From Anthoceros angustus (Eukaryota; Streptophyta; Anthocerotopsida; Anthocerotales; Anthocerotaceae): a stretch of 64,000 nt of DNA. The notes beneath the pieces were generated by a model. It saw only the letters and a list, made by a program, of their open reading frames with translations. It did no database searches and was not told the DNA's origin. Positions 11,088 through 23,979 of the stretch are shown one piece after another. Both the position numbers and the translations under genes were made by a program. How positions within the stretch are numbered: the stretch's first letter is position 1; every line of letters begins with the position of its first letter. The DNA lies in the NCBI GenBank assembly GCA_010909165.1, contig MU008159.1, positions 1,364,001-1,428,000 of the forward strand. The letters are read 5' to 3'.

Positions 11088-11912
11088 TCAACGTGACATA
11101 CCCATGGTCTGAGCAGGAAGATATTTATCATAGCAGTTGAGAGCCAGGTCTATGCAGCGCATCCACTGGTAGACTTCAGAGTTTGGATCCATCTCCTCCT
11201 CTGTTGCAAAACAGCGAAAACTTTTCCATCAGCTGTCTGCAGGTCTCTCGCTTGTCCGACGCTGTCTAGTCGGGAAGTAAACTTACGGATTGACACGACC
11301 GTGATCTGTGTCTGGCCCCGGAAGCTGGTGACACGTCCTTGGACTCTAAGAAGTCGTCCAAACCTCACCTGCTTAAGGCTAAGGCACTCACCTCATCAGA
11401 GACAAACTAACAAGTGAACACACCAAACACCACTACAACACGCAATACGCACACGCTGAGACAAAATAAGGGCAATCTGCGCCTGCAACGCCAACTCCAC
11501 ACTCCTGCTGCTGTAAGCTTGCTCCCCTCCAGCGGTCATCCATAAGACGCATTCCACACAGCCACTGCCATCATCCACTGCAACAACAAACCTACCTCAA
11601 AACAACCGCTTCTTAACCCTTGTTTATTACAGAAACTCCTGAGGGTGGAGAGAGGTACATGTGAAGCGCACATACCGCTCCCGCCGTTCCAAGGCCGCCA
11701 CCAGGCCTACCATCTCCACCTTGCGTACAAGCCGGCCGTTCCTCACAAAACTCCCTACCCCACCGCACGCACTGCAGTCAGACCAAGGAAACTCCTTCTT
11801 GCTGGCGTTGCATGCACTGACGACGAGCACTCATGCAACAACCTGGCTGCTCCGGCACAGCCCGGAGGCTCAGGAAGTCGGATGCCAGCAGGCACACATG
11901 GACGCCTTCCAT
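11088..11912 (-). CDS. STN1: CST telomere complex subunit STN1 (OB-fold protein)
   Basis: STN1 binds single-stranded telomeric DNA with CTC1 and TEN1, protects chromosome ends and helps C-strand fill-in. Five exons, 11912-11843, 11754-11659, 11577-11455, 11391-11287 and 11200-11088, join in frame to give 168 residues (plant STN1 is about 160). The start MEGVHVCLLASDFLSLR precedes RNGRLVRKVEMVGLV, the first OB strand. Then come FTLDDGSGCVECVLWM (the hallmark DDGTG..CVLW turn), VRFGRLLRVQGRVTSFRGQT (the VRGRVGSYRG strand) and a C-terminus SEVYQWMRCIDLALNCYDKY. Every junction preserves phase. Only the single OB domain of plant-type STN1 is present. The stop of the upstream USP-like gene is 83 bp before this start codon, on the same strand. 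Confidence 0.93.
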
Positions 11913-11995
11913 GCGTGCGCTGCGATGGCCGCGCGAATGAAGGAAAGAAGGAAGCGACGATTTGCTGTACGAGGATTTGTTGAGCAAGGAGCAAT

Positions 11996-13123
11996 TTAGG
12001 TGTTGTTATTAAGGAATGATAAATCAGCGGCCGTGTACAAATGGTTGGGGGAAGCAAGGAGGTCGGGCGAGGGCGAGTTGACGGCGGGCGAGCCGGATGC
12101 CGATGCCGATGCCGAGAGATCGTGATAGTCGGCGAAGCTGAGGGGCGCGGTGGTGGCCTGCTGCGACGTGTATTTACCACCGTAGTGCGGATCCGTGAGG
12201 CTGGGCTGCTGGGACATGCGCAGAAAATCCCCGGCGTTGGTCTTCTTGTTCATGAGCACCAGGCCGCACGCGGACTTGCTGAGGAAGTAGCGGGTGCTGC
12301 CCCCTAGATGGCGGTCCAGGATGATCCAGGTGGCCTGCAGCTCCCCCGCCTCCCGCACCACCACGCTCTTGAGCGGGTGGCCTGCCGTGATGCGCACCTC
12401 CATGTTCAGCTGCAACCCAGCAGCAGTCAGGTAAGCACGCAAGCAGGGAAGGTTCGAGGAAGGAAGGAAGGAGCGGAGTGCAAGGCAAAGCAATGCAATG
12501 CCCTCCAATGAATGCCGTACATACCCCCTTCTTCTGGCAGTAGAGGCGGCGGGCCAGGAGCTTCTTCTGGTACTCCAGAAGGCGCTGGGCGATCTCGTGC
12601 TCCAGGACGCGAGGGTTGACGCCGCTGAAGCCGTTGATGTCGGCCAGGACGTCCATGCCCAGGGGGCTCTTGATCTTGGTGATGACGCCCAGCACAACAA
12701 GCGTGTCCCCGGCCCACAGGTCCATGTGCAGGAGGCCCCAGTCCACCGCCTCGAACGTGAGCTTCCTGGTGGCGTCGAAGGCGGCCACCACCGTGTGGGA
12801 GGCCGAGTCCCCGCAGTGCGAGATGACCACGCTCGACATGGTGTGCAGGGACGGAGCCTCCTTGCTGCGCCCGTTCCCGTTCCCGTTACTGCTGGAGCGG
12901 AAGCGGAACTTGCCGGACGGGGCGGACGGGCCCAGCCGGGACAGCAAGGAGCGCATGGAGAAGCGGGACGGGGAGGAGCCTGCGCTGCCCGGAGATGGCG
13001 TCCTGGCTGCGCCCTTGTGCGCCGGGGGCGCCCCCGCCTCCTCCGTCTTGAGCTTTTCTGGGAAGAACTTGATCATGTCCTCCTCCTCCAGTCTCGGGAA
13101 GCTTGGCTCCTCCCAGCAGTTTT
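11996..13123 (-). CDS. USP-like protein without kinase domain (copy A)
   Basis: The exon 13123-12525 and the exon 12409-11996 join in phase 0 (LYCQKKG to LNMEVRITAGHP). The protein has a Ser/Pro-rich linker with MRSLLSRLGPSAP, then a Rossmann-like universal-stress-protein fold: HTVVAAFDATRKLTFEAVDW, AGDTLVVLGVITKIKSPLG, VEHEI-like helix, EVRITAGHPLKSVVVREA, ATWIILDRHLGGSTRYF and CGLVLMNKKT. In plants this domain usually precedes a receptor-like cytoplasmic kinase, but here the gene stops 40-60 residues after it, with no kinase. Reading upstream of the ATG at 13,076 gives EEPSFPRLEEED, which matches copy B, so the true start lies in an upstream exon beyond the acceptor at about 13,124; I could not place it. 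It is GC-rich, so long antisense frames here are shadows. Confidence 0.85.
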
Positions 13124-13231
13124 CTGCAACACGGGCGGGTTGTAAAGGAACCTCAGCTGCTGCTGCTGCTCACTCTGCTGTTCCTGCTTGGGATGTGTGG
13201 CAGGATATGGAAAACAAGAGCAGGCAAGCTT

Positions 13232-15845
13232 ACCCAGACGCTGTGAGGAACTGTAGCTGCGTGAGTGATGGGTTGCTTCCTCGCCACTCGTCAATAGCCT
13301 GGGACCAGATCAGCAAGTCTGAGACTGTCATCTCTTCTCCACTGATGGAAATCGACGCACAGGCAGGGCAGGTTTGTGGCAGCAATGTGCTTGAGAGGGG
13401 GTGAGGTAATGCGAACCTTTGAGCCTCAAGTGGAGCATCCTGCTGGTCTGGGAAGAAATCTCTCTTAGGACTGGTGCCCTCTTTTCTGTCAAAACCCGAG
13501 GCAGGAAACATGGTAAGGCTGGATTGTAGTCAGGAGGGATGCTAAGTCTCTCCCTCTCTAATGAAGCATGAATCATACCTTTCAGAAGGAGTTGCAGCCC
13601 ACTGCTGGACACTGCCGTTGATCGTAACATCTGAAGAGTCCTCCCTGAAATGAAAAACACAGGCAGACCAGTGGTTGAGGGATCGGGGAACAGGTATAGG
13701 TGGTCACGCACATAACGCCCGACTGCAACTGCTTGTTGGGTACGGAGCTGGTCAGAACCTTTGCGGTGAAGTGTGGGGCGTACTGGAATCTTCTGTGTTG
13801 TTAGTATCGTCCCTAACAGTGTTGTCTATGTCCATGTCTGACTGGCCGGCTTTCTTTCCCTCCTCTGTTGGCGCGCTGCTATGTACTTTTGCATCTGTTG
13901 CCCCTTCCTGCTGGGCATCTCGGGCATGCTCGATGTACATGGGGCTTGCAACTTCCCTACATGACCATGGAGCCAGAGTACTAAGTATGATACTCGACAG
14001 GGGCACTACTGTTGCTCTTTGAGGATTACTTGTGGGCATACCCGGTGGCACCATACCTGTCAGGTGAAGGTGGAACTGCTCTGTCTACTTCGTTGAAGGG
14101 TAGTGCTGAGTGGGCACAGTCGTTCTCATTTCTGCTGAAATACGCCTTCATGGATCTGATCATGCTGCAGAACCAGTTTTTGTCCTATGAGGGCATGTCG
14201 TAACTGCCCACCCCACAGTTCCTCTCCAAGACTCACGCATGGGAAGTACGACAACCGGGGCGTGCAATCACATACCTTGCTGGTAAAAGTTGTACCAAGA
14301 ACCAGGTGATCGTCCACACAATGGGCACCGAGGGTATGCTCTCCGTCATAGCCCCGTTGTTGGGACTCCTTGAAGACTCCACCACAAGGGCCAGCATCAA
14401 AAAAATCCAGGCACATGGGGTGGACATCCAGGCCAGGAAACCTGCCACTCAGCTGCTTCAGTCACGCTGCTTCACAAGAGGCTCCATGATAGCTGGCCAA
14501 TGACTCCGCATCCTAGCGGTCTACTGGTACCTGTAATCGCAAGACTATGAATAGGTTGCTGCAGCTGAAGCGATGTGCCTTGGCTTCTAACCACGAGGGA
14601 GTAGCCATCTTGAGAAATTGTTTTGGCCGCAAACATTGTCAATGAGTTTGATCTGTCAAGACCATCTTCAGGCAATGTTGCTACCAGCACCTCTGATTCC
14701 CTAGCACGCTGAACATGTAGCCAATCTCTCACTTTTGCAGCCTAGAAGTAATGACAGCTCTGGACTACCTACCACTCACTCCAGGACCTCACTCGTCTCT
14801 ACTTGAACATCACAAAGGGCGTTGGACATCTTTAAAACAGTATTCATATGAACTGAAAATCGATAGCGTCCGCTTGTTTCCTACCTCGGTCCCTGGCCAA
14901 AACACCTCCAAGGGTGTCGACTTGTTTCCAGCCGTTACGGCCGTTATCTTGGACCCTCTTAAGTGCTGGCCTTTGATTGAAACCATCCCTGAGCCCCACA
15001 CACAAGTTTGTTCAGAACTCAAATCAAGTAAATTCGACTTTAAGGCACGATCGACTAAGTTCCGGCACATACTGTCATTGATGTATGACACCTCGTGGAT
15101 CTGAGGAACTCTGTGCGCCTGCTCGAACTTCAGTAGCCTCAAATTCTCACCTGCCCAACACCACAGACGGGGAGAAGAAATCGATCAGGATACATGATAC
15201 AGGATACATACAACTTTTGGATTCCCAACAGCAAAGCAAGCTTCCCTGCTTTGTAGAGCTTACCGCACTTGAAAAAAATGCCCCAGCTCTCAATCTGAAG
15301 GGTGCTGGTCTCGTCCACATCAATGCACCTCCACAGTAACTTCGTGAGATGTTCAAAAACACCCTCCTGTACAAGAACTTTGGTCCCAAGAAGGGCACCC
15401 GCGCCCGACAATATTTGTAGCTCGTCGTGTTGAAGATTTTCTTGCCTTATGTTGTCCATGAAGTGCTGCAGGTGTCGGTTTCCCCTCGCTCCCATGTCCA
15501 GAATGATGCGGGCTTTAACTTCCACGATCTCATACTTCGCTCTTGATGCTGAGGTTGCCTGTGCGAGCCTCAACTCAGTCGGGTTCTTTCGCGAAACGCT
15601 GTCAGGCGTCCTGTCAATCAACCATCTCTGCAGTGCTTCATTCAATGGTTGGTTCAGGGACCGGCTGTGGTTGCAGGCTGTCACAGTGTCGTCCTCGGGT
15701 AAGGCAAACCACCTGCATCTGGGGAACATCCTCTCGCAGAGCCATGCCATTGTTGCTATCAGAACATGAGCTAATAGAGTGGAGTCTGCCATGCTGCTGC
15801 TGGCTCTCCGTTTCCCCACTACATGAATTTCAACCTCCTGTCATT
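13232..15845 (-). CDS. Unrecognised multi-exon protein
   Basis: A chain of splice-linked exons on the minus strand. The longest exon (about 15,845-15,264) contains MADSTLLAHVLIATMAWLCE at 15,792, then a helical region KYEIVEVKARIILDMGARGN ... ILSGAGALLGTK ... GVFEHLTKLLWRCIDVDE and a TGCG|GTAAGC donor. Later exons include IHEVSYINDSMCRNLVDRAL (about 15,125), RDWLHVQRARESEVLVATLP (14,730-14,536), LSGRFPGLDVHPMCLDFFDA ending TTFTSK|GTATGTG (to 14,274), a joined DKNWFCSMIRSMKAYFSRNE, then KIPVRPTLHRKGSDQLRTQQ, VRDHLYLFPDPSTTGLPVFF and finally TVSDLLIWSQAIDEWRGSNP with a donor near 13,231. Phases checked at the joins near 14,274 and 14,060 are consistent. I do not recognise the family; it looks like a helical-repeat scaffold rather than an enzyme. 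The 3' end may merge with the promoter of the USP-like gene. Confidence 0.6.
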
Positions 15846-16090
15846 AGCTCCGGACAAAGATTCGAGAGCGAAGGAACGTTGTGGGGCACAGTAGAGTAGC
15901 CCATTGTGCGAGTTCTGGTCACGACTCTACTAATGCTCCAGCTAAGCTGCATCTCAAAGTGCAACTCGAACGACAGCGGCTGCCAGCCTTACGTGAAGCA
16001 TCATATAATCCCACACCAGATGAATCTCATCCCAACAACAATCAATTGGTTGACGCGATTTCACAATCCTGTTTCCAGGGCAAGTGCACC

Positions 16091-16990
16091 CACCACACAG
16101 AATTCATGAACCTTTGCTGGCACATATTCTGGGACGTCATAGGCAATGTTCACATCTGGATGTTTCCAGAAGCTGGAAGAAAAGCTAGGAAGTGGTGTTG
16201 CTTACCTAGTTTGTCAGGGAACTGGTGTAAAACAAAAGTCGCTTGGGTCACAGACCACGATGATTCTGAAGGAGTGTGATGTCAAAATCGGGTTATATTC
16301 GGGGCATATCCTACTTGAGCTCGGAATCAGAGGGATGCTTTTAGCGCTGGGATGGAGGCACATCGTACAATTTATGAAAAGCAGAGTCTCCAAAAACGCA
16401 AACGTTGTTTGTAGTTTCTCGAGGAAAAGGCCCCTTCTAGACCTCCTCATTTCTGTTGAGCTGCCTAGAGTCTCGAGATAAACATGGCCTTGACCAGTAA
16501 GAATATATTTGATCTTCTGTGCGTCTGTGATGCAGGTTGACGGGTGGGTTCTGATTCCACACCTCAACGCTGTCTTTAACTAGGGGATCCACTTTTGCTC
16601 AAATCGTGGCCAACCAGAACCGCTCACCAGAGCCAGACATTTGAGAATCTTCCTGTTTCTGTCTGGATTCCTTCTGATTCCACGATTCCCCACACTAATT
16701 CTGCATATTTATAAGGGGGAGGTCCTGTTGCACGTACCTATTTCCTCATCCACGATGCCCGCCCTTCTCCTAAGGGCCCCCAAGAGAGCCTCAATTTGGC
16801 ATTCGAGTGTGAGACAGTGAGACCCAGGTTGAACTTAGTCTGCAAAGGAGTGGGGTGTGCGGTCTTCCAAGAGGCTCCCCTCGTCCAGGAGGACTTTGGG
16901 GTTAGGAACCCCCTTGATCGGCACAATATCGATCTTGTCACAACCGTTGTCAGATCACAGAGGGACTCCATCTGACAGGGTGGTATAGCA
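16091..16990 (-). CDS. Coding-like exons upstream of the unrecognised gene (same gene or separate)
   Basis: Read leftwards there are pieces with coding character: DKIDIVPIKGVPNPKVLLDE and RTPHSFAD (about 16,970-16,860), QIEALLGALRRRAGIVDEEI with a GTACGT donor (to about 16,740), GIRTHPSTCITDAQKIKYIL and GQGHVYLETLGSSTEMRRSR running to about 16,230, and HPDVNIAYDVPEYVPAKVHE followed by FCVVG and a GTGCAC donor (to about 16,090). These may be the 5' exons of the gene at 13.2-15.8 kb, since the first exon there reads back through an acceptor (GACAG|GAGGTT) before its ATG. One junction (near 16,225) is out of frame by one base. No family recognised. Confidence 0.45.
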
Positions 16991-17138
16991 AAGACCGCCT
17001 TTATCGAAAAGCGAAACTTGATCACAATCCTAAACCTAAATCCTGTACACCAAATGCAACATGTCCAAAATGCTGTTGCTTCAAGGTCAGCAGGACGCGT
17101 CACCTACAGTCAGTAAGTTAATGACAGCCAGAGCTGTG

Positions 17139-18261
17139 TCATTCTTCGTCGGTGAAGGAGCAAAAGGAATTGCAAGATATCTCTGAGCAGTCAGCAGACA
17201 AGCAGGGGTTGAAAGATTCAGACTTGATGGGTGACCGGTTGCTGACGTAGCCAAAACTATCTTGGTGCTCTAGCTTCATCTCGTGACTCTGCGACAGGCC
17301 GTCCTCCACGGCCGTTGTAGAATGGGAAAGAGTAGAGATCCGGAGAAAGTTGCCACAATCAGATCGCTTCTCCATGAGGACCAGACTGCACTCTAATCTG
17401 TCCATGAAATATCTTTTCTGCCCTCCCAGGTGCCAGTCCAAGATAATCCAAGTGGCATGAAGCAGCATAGCCTCCCTCACCACCACCTTCCTAAGCGGAT
17501 GGCCAGCAGTGATCCGGACCTCCAGATTGAACTGCACAAAGCAACAACAAAGCAAGCCACTTCTCAATCAAGGAGTTCTCAAGTGGTTGGTTCTACCAAC
17601 TTTGGGTAAGCTTTCACAACCCCATAGCTGTAGGCAGCAGGACCCAATTCCAACTAACCTACTAGGCATCACCAGCAGCAGTAGTGAGGGAAAGAGAGAT
17701 TACCCCTTTCTTCTCGCAGTAAAGCCGACGGGCTTGCAGCCTCTTCTGATATTCACTCAATCGTGAACTGATTTCATGCTCAAGCACCATTTGATTTACT
17801 CCTCTAAATCCATTGAAGTCGGGTAAGATGTCCACACCAAGAGGACTCTTGATTTTGGTGATCACGCCCAAAATCACAATCGTGTCCCCGGGTTGGAGAA
17901 TATGCAGGAGTCCCCAGTCCACAGCCTCGAAAGTGAGCTTCTTGGTTGCATCGACCACTGCAACAACAACCTGCGACAAGATGCCTGAACTGCAGGAAAC
18001 TTCGCCAAAGCTCGAAATGCTATGGGTGGACCTGGAACCCGCCGTGGAGGAGCGGCTGCTTCGCATGCTGTCGGAGCCCTCCAATTTTTTCTTCCTCGGT
18101 TTCATTCCTATCAGCGAAGCCAAAGTGTGAAGACTGCCGTGGCCGGCATGCTCCACATTGGTAGGTGGAGGAATGTGGCTGCTCCGCTCCGGAAAGAATT
18201 TCCGCAAATCCTCCTCCTCCAAGCTTGGAAAACTGGCCTGACAGGGCAAAGCTTCCGCCAT
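17139..18261 (-). CDS. USP-like protein without kinase domain (copy B)
   Basis: Exons 18261-17704 and 17531-17139 join in phase 0 and encode 316 residues. The start MAEALPCQASFPSLEEEDLR is followed by KFFPERS, a Ser-rich linker, then SQVVVAVVDATKKLTFEAVD, PGDTIVILGVITKIKSPLGV, RLYCEKKG | FNLEVRITAGHP, HATWIILDWHLGGQKRYF and CSLVLMEKRS. It shares intron position and most core residues with copy A 5 kb away, so the two are paralogues from a local duplication; the unrecognised gene lies between them. The fold is the universal-stress-protein-like domain seen at the N-terminus of some plant receptor-like cytoplasmic kinases, here free-standing. The C-terminal 60 residues are Ser/Asn-rich and differ from copy A. 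Function unknown; nucleotide binding is possible but not shown. Confidence 0.88.
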
Positions 18262-18794
18262 AACCCAACATGCAATAGCCTAAAATCCCTAGACATAGAA
18301 TGAAAATGGCCGTCACGGACGCATCCTGATCCGCCCCAGCGACACACACTTCTCTCCGGGACGAAAGCGACCTCCACGCACTAAGCTGACATCTGACAGC
18401 TTCCGAATTACGCTACGCTGCAGTACAGAATTCGTCTCGGCCTTTGACGGCTCGGACAAGTTTGCTCCCAGGAAACCGGAGCAGCGTACAGGGCAGCAGG
18501 GTTTCGCCGGGATCGCCTTGCTGGACAAGATCATATGGCATATGCGAAGCGCGCGGGCATATCCACAAAACATATCCAGGCAACGCATACTTTCACAAAA
18601 CCTAAAAGAACAACCAAATGAAACTGTGCCCTGGTCTCGCTGGAGCAAGTTCCCGACATACAACTCCAGGGGGTGGGACCCTGCCTGCAGGTCTGCTGCT
18701 CCCGGGTCTGGCCCATATCATACATTTGTGCTCCTCCAAATTCCCCTGGTCATGAATATCTGCTTGGATATTTCTGGAGCACACCTCTCCGTCG
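18262..18794. other. Intergenic between USP-like copy B and centrin
   Basis: No supported gene. Frames on both strands are short and overlap one another. It should contain the promoter of the USP-like gene and the centrin 3' UTR. Confidence 0.5.
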
Positions 18795-18796
18795 CA

Positions 18797-18894
18797 CGAC
18801 TCTCCCAGAGTGAAACGCTTTCCACCGGCATGGTCTAGAAGAATCTGGTCTTCGCAAGACTGTCCCAGAGTGCAAAGCTTTCCACAGGCATGGT

Positions 18895-18916
<22 letters not shown>
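18797..18916 (-). repeat. 60-bp tandem duplication over the centrin stop codon
   Basis: Bases 18797-18856 and 18857-18916 are two copies with an exact 60-bp period. Each contains GGCATGGTCTAGAA and CTGGTCTTC, i.e. the last codons and stop of centrin on the minus strand. The copy at 18,857 is the one joined to the gene; the other lies in the 3' UTR. Confidence 0.9.
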
Positions 18917-20245
<1,329 letters not shown>

Positions 20246-21024
20246 GGTTGAAGTGGTTGAAGCTCTGGCACTGCTATGCTCAACCTCTCCAAGCAAGTAA
20301 AGATTGCTGTGAACACTTAGAATGAGTGATGGATATAAGATATGCCGTATGAGAACTTGGAGCAAGATGACCCTGGAAACTTCTAGCAAGAAGAACCAGT
20401 TTTGGATGGGATTGGGACGTCTAGCAAGAAGCACCAGTTTTGGATGGGATTGGGACGTCAAGTCAAGATGCGGTAGTTTCGGCGTTCTATCAAGTTGGTA
20501 GCGGTTAGACACAATTTCCACTTATATAGGAAAATATTGCTATCGTAGGAGCCACCGGTTTTGGACACCCTAATGTCGAATAATTAATTTTTTGAAAAAA
20601 GAAATTTCAACTTGTATGAGTTTATTATTTTAGTTTTTAATTAAAATATATAATAATTTTATATGTTTATATTATATTAAATAATAATAATATACCTTCC
20701 TATATAATTTTATAATGCTTTATAAATCATTAATGAATAGAAAAGACCACAAATAAATAAATAATCTCTTTTATCTATAAACCTAATTAACACCATGACT
20801 TTTAAAAGTGGCTCATACGTAGGCTCATAACGTAATTTTAATAATATTATTTTATATTTTTCCTTCTCTATTCTAGACAACATCATCTTAGAAGCGGTAG
20901 GTAGCTTAGGGGTAGATAATAGGGGGCTAGTCACCTTTGCTTAGGGCCCCCTAGACATGGGGTAGTCACCTTCGCCTAGGGTCCTTTAGAGGGTTGTTCT
21001 TGATTGCCCTGTTGTAGATTCCTT

Positions 21025-21189
21025 TAGAGGGTTGTTCTCTATCGCCCTGTTGTAGATAGGACTTCCCATCTTTGCATATTTATAAAGTCTCGACATACAT
21101 CATTTTTATATTAATGAAAACGTGGAGACTTTATAAACACGCAGAGATGGAAGCCCATCTACAACAGGGCGATCCAGAACAACCCTCTA
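21025..21189. repeat. Long inverted repeat (foldback element, first copy)
   Basis: Arms 21025-21094 and 21122-21189 are near-complementary over about 68 bp, with AGAGGGTTGTTCT at the left edge and AGAACAACCCTCT at the right, and TTTATAAAGTCTC / GAGACTTTATAAA beside a loop of about 27 bp. This could form a strong hairpin and looks like a foldback or MITE-type element. A degraded copy is at about 23,003-23,162 within the tandem duplication. Confidence 0.85.
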
Positions 21190-23002
21190 GGAGCCCAAGC
21201 AAAGCCAACTAACCCCAATTGTATTACATTCATTGTTTTGATTGATGAACATACATAGTTAAATACTATATTTTTCATTTCATCCTACTTAGGGGTCTGA
21301 TAAGGCGATCAAGTGGGCAGTTTGGTGGGTCCGCTAAAGTCGTGATTGGAGGTGCCTGATCACAGCTTGATCGGCTCACAAAAAGAAAAAAAATTCAAGT
21401 TGGTCATAACGCTCCAACCATGGAGAAGGAAAAGTTAACCATTTTTTGAACCGCACATGCTCTAAGTCAAGTGGATATGTTAAATACTAAATGTTAAATA
21501 TTGAACATGGAGAAGGAGAAGTTACTCGTTTTTAGAGCCGCACATGCTCTAGGTTAAGTGGTCATGTTAAACACTACATGTTAAACACTAAACATGTCTG
21601 AGCATGAGTTTTAGAAGCCCATTGAGGCCTAACTATTAGAAGCCTATTCGCGGGCATAAGTGTAAGAAGCCGAAGGTGCCTCAAAACTATATCAACTACG
21701 ATAATCCACAAGATATGTGCATTATATTTTACTCAAAAGTTTCAAACAAAGATTTAATAAAATTTTGTTATATAAATTTTAAATTATATAAATTAATTAA
21801 ATAAAATTATATTGTATGATTGCAAAACCAAGTTAAAAACCAAGGTGGAGACTTCATAAACGGAAGACATGGGAAAACCCATCCGCTTGGGCGGCCTTTG
21901 TTCTTCTCACGTTTACCACCGATTGCCTTGCGGTAGCTCTGAGAGGATCAAAAGGAGACCATTAGGGGCAGATAGCAGACAGGTGCAGGTTACAAGGCTT
22001 TCCAGTTCCTCTCCCACTCCGGGACGGGCTCCAGATTTCTCGCATTCTGGTTCTACCCTGACATGGACTACCACCACGTCTCCTTCACTCGCATATGCAC
22101 TACCTTGAGTGCTTCTCACGTGAGAACCAAGTTCTAACTTACAAGCAATTACCTCATTTCACACACACTGACAACAGCTTGGAACTTACAAACTCTGGAA
22201 TCCGAGGATTTCACTACCAGTGTGCTCACCATGGTTGAAGTGGTTGAAGCTCTGGCACTGCTATGCTCAACCTCTCCAAGCAAGTAAAGATTGCTGTGAA
22301 CACTTAGAATGAGTGATGGATATAAGATATGCCGTATGAGAACTTGGAGCAAGATGACCTGGAAACTTCTAGCAAGAAGAACCAGTTTTGGATGGGATTG
22401 GGACGTCTAGCAAGAAGCACCAGTTTTGGATGGGATTGGGACGTCAAGTCAAGATGCGGTAGTTTCGGCGTTCTATCAAGTTGGTAGCGGTTAGACACAA
22501 TTTCCACTTATATAGGAAAATATTGCTATCGTAGGAGCCACCGGTTTTGGACACCCTAATGTCGAATAATTAATTTTTTGAAAAAAGAAATTTCAACTTG
22601 TATGAGTTTATTATTTTAGTTTTTTAATTAAAAATATATAATAATTTTTTATATGTTTATATTATATTAAATAATAATAATATACCTTCCTATATAATTT
22701 TATAATGCTTTATAAATCATTAATGAATAGAAAAGACCACAAATAAATAAATAATCTCTTTTATCTATAAACCTAATTAACACCATGACTTTTAAAAGTG
22801 GCTCATAACGTAGGCTCATAACGTAATTTTAATAATATTATTTTATATTTTTCCTTCTCTATTCTAGACAACATCATCTTAGAAGCGGTAGGTAGCTTAG
22901 GGGTAGATAATAGGGGGCTAGTCACCTTTGCTTAGGGCCCCCTAGACATGGGGTAGTCACCTTCGCCTAGGGTCCTTTAGAGGGTTGTTCTTGATTGCCC
23001 TG

Positions 23003-23162
23003 TAGATTCTTTAGAGGGTTGTTCTGTTGTAGATAGGACTTCCATCTTTGCATATTTATAAAGTCTCGACATACATCATTTTTATATTAATGAAAACGTG
23101 GAGACTTTATAAACACGCAGATGGAAGCCCATCTACAATGGCGATCCGTAACAACCTCTAGG
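23003..23162. repeat. Foldback element, second (degraded) copy
   Basis: Counterpart of the inverted repeat at 21,025-21,189 in the duplicated unit. Several short pieces of each arm are missing, so pairing is weaker. Confidence 0.7.
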
Positions 23163-23979
23163 AGCCCAAGCAAAGCCAACTAACCCCAATTGTATTACAT
23201 TCATTGTTTTGATTGATGAACATACATAGTTAAATACTATATTTTCATTTCATCCTACTTAGGGGTCCGATAAGGCGATCAAGTGGGCGTTTGGTGGGTC
23301 CGCTAAAGTCGTGATTGAGGTGCTGATCACGCCTTGATCGGCTCACAAAAGAAAAAATTCAAGTTGGTCATAACGCTCCAACCATGGAGAAGGAAAAGTT
23401 AACCATTTTTGAACCGCACATGCTCTAAGTCAAGTGGATATGTTAAATACTAAATGTTAAATATTGAACATGGAGAAGGAGAAGTTACTGCTTTTAGAGC
23501 CGCACATGCTCTAGGTTAAGTGGTCATGTTAAACACTACATGTTAAACACTAAACATGTCCGAAAGCATGAGTTTTAGAAGCCCATTGAGGCCTAACTAT
23601 TAGAAGCCTATTCGCGGGCATAAGTGTAAGAAGTCAAGGTGCCTCAAAACTATATCAACTACGATAATCCACAAGATATGTGCATTATATTTTACTCAAA
23701 AGTTTCAAACAAAGATTTAATAAAATTTTGTTATATAAATTTTAAATTATATAAATTAATTAAATAAAATTATATTGTATGATTGCAAAACCAAGTTAAA
23801 AAACTGAAGGTGGAGACTTCATAAAACGGAAGACATGGGAAAACCCATCTGCTTGGAAGCCGATGGGGAACAACCCATAAAGGGCCAAGAGCCGGGTCGA
23901 TCTCGAAACTACCAACGGCCCCAAGTATGTCGTGGTCAGAGATAAAAAAAAGGCCTACCTACGACCGGTGCCGCTGATG

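Noticed and set aside
12498-13404. Long plus-strand frames of 215 and 262 codons
   Set aside because: They are antisense to the GC-rich exon of USP-like copy A, whose minus-strand protein matches copy B; the plus-strand frames show no family pattern.
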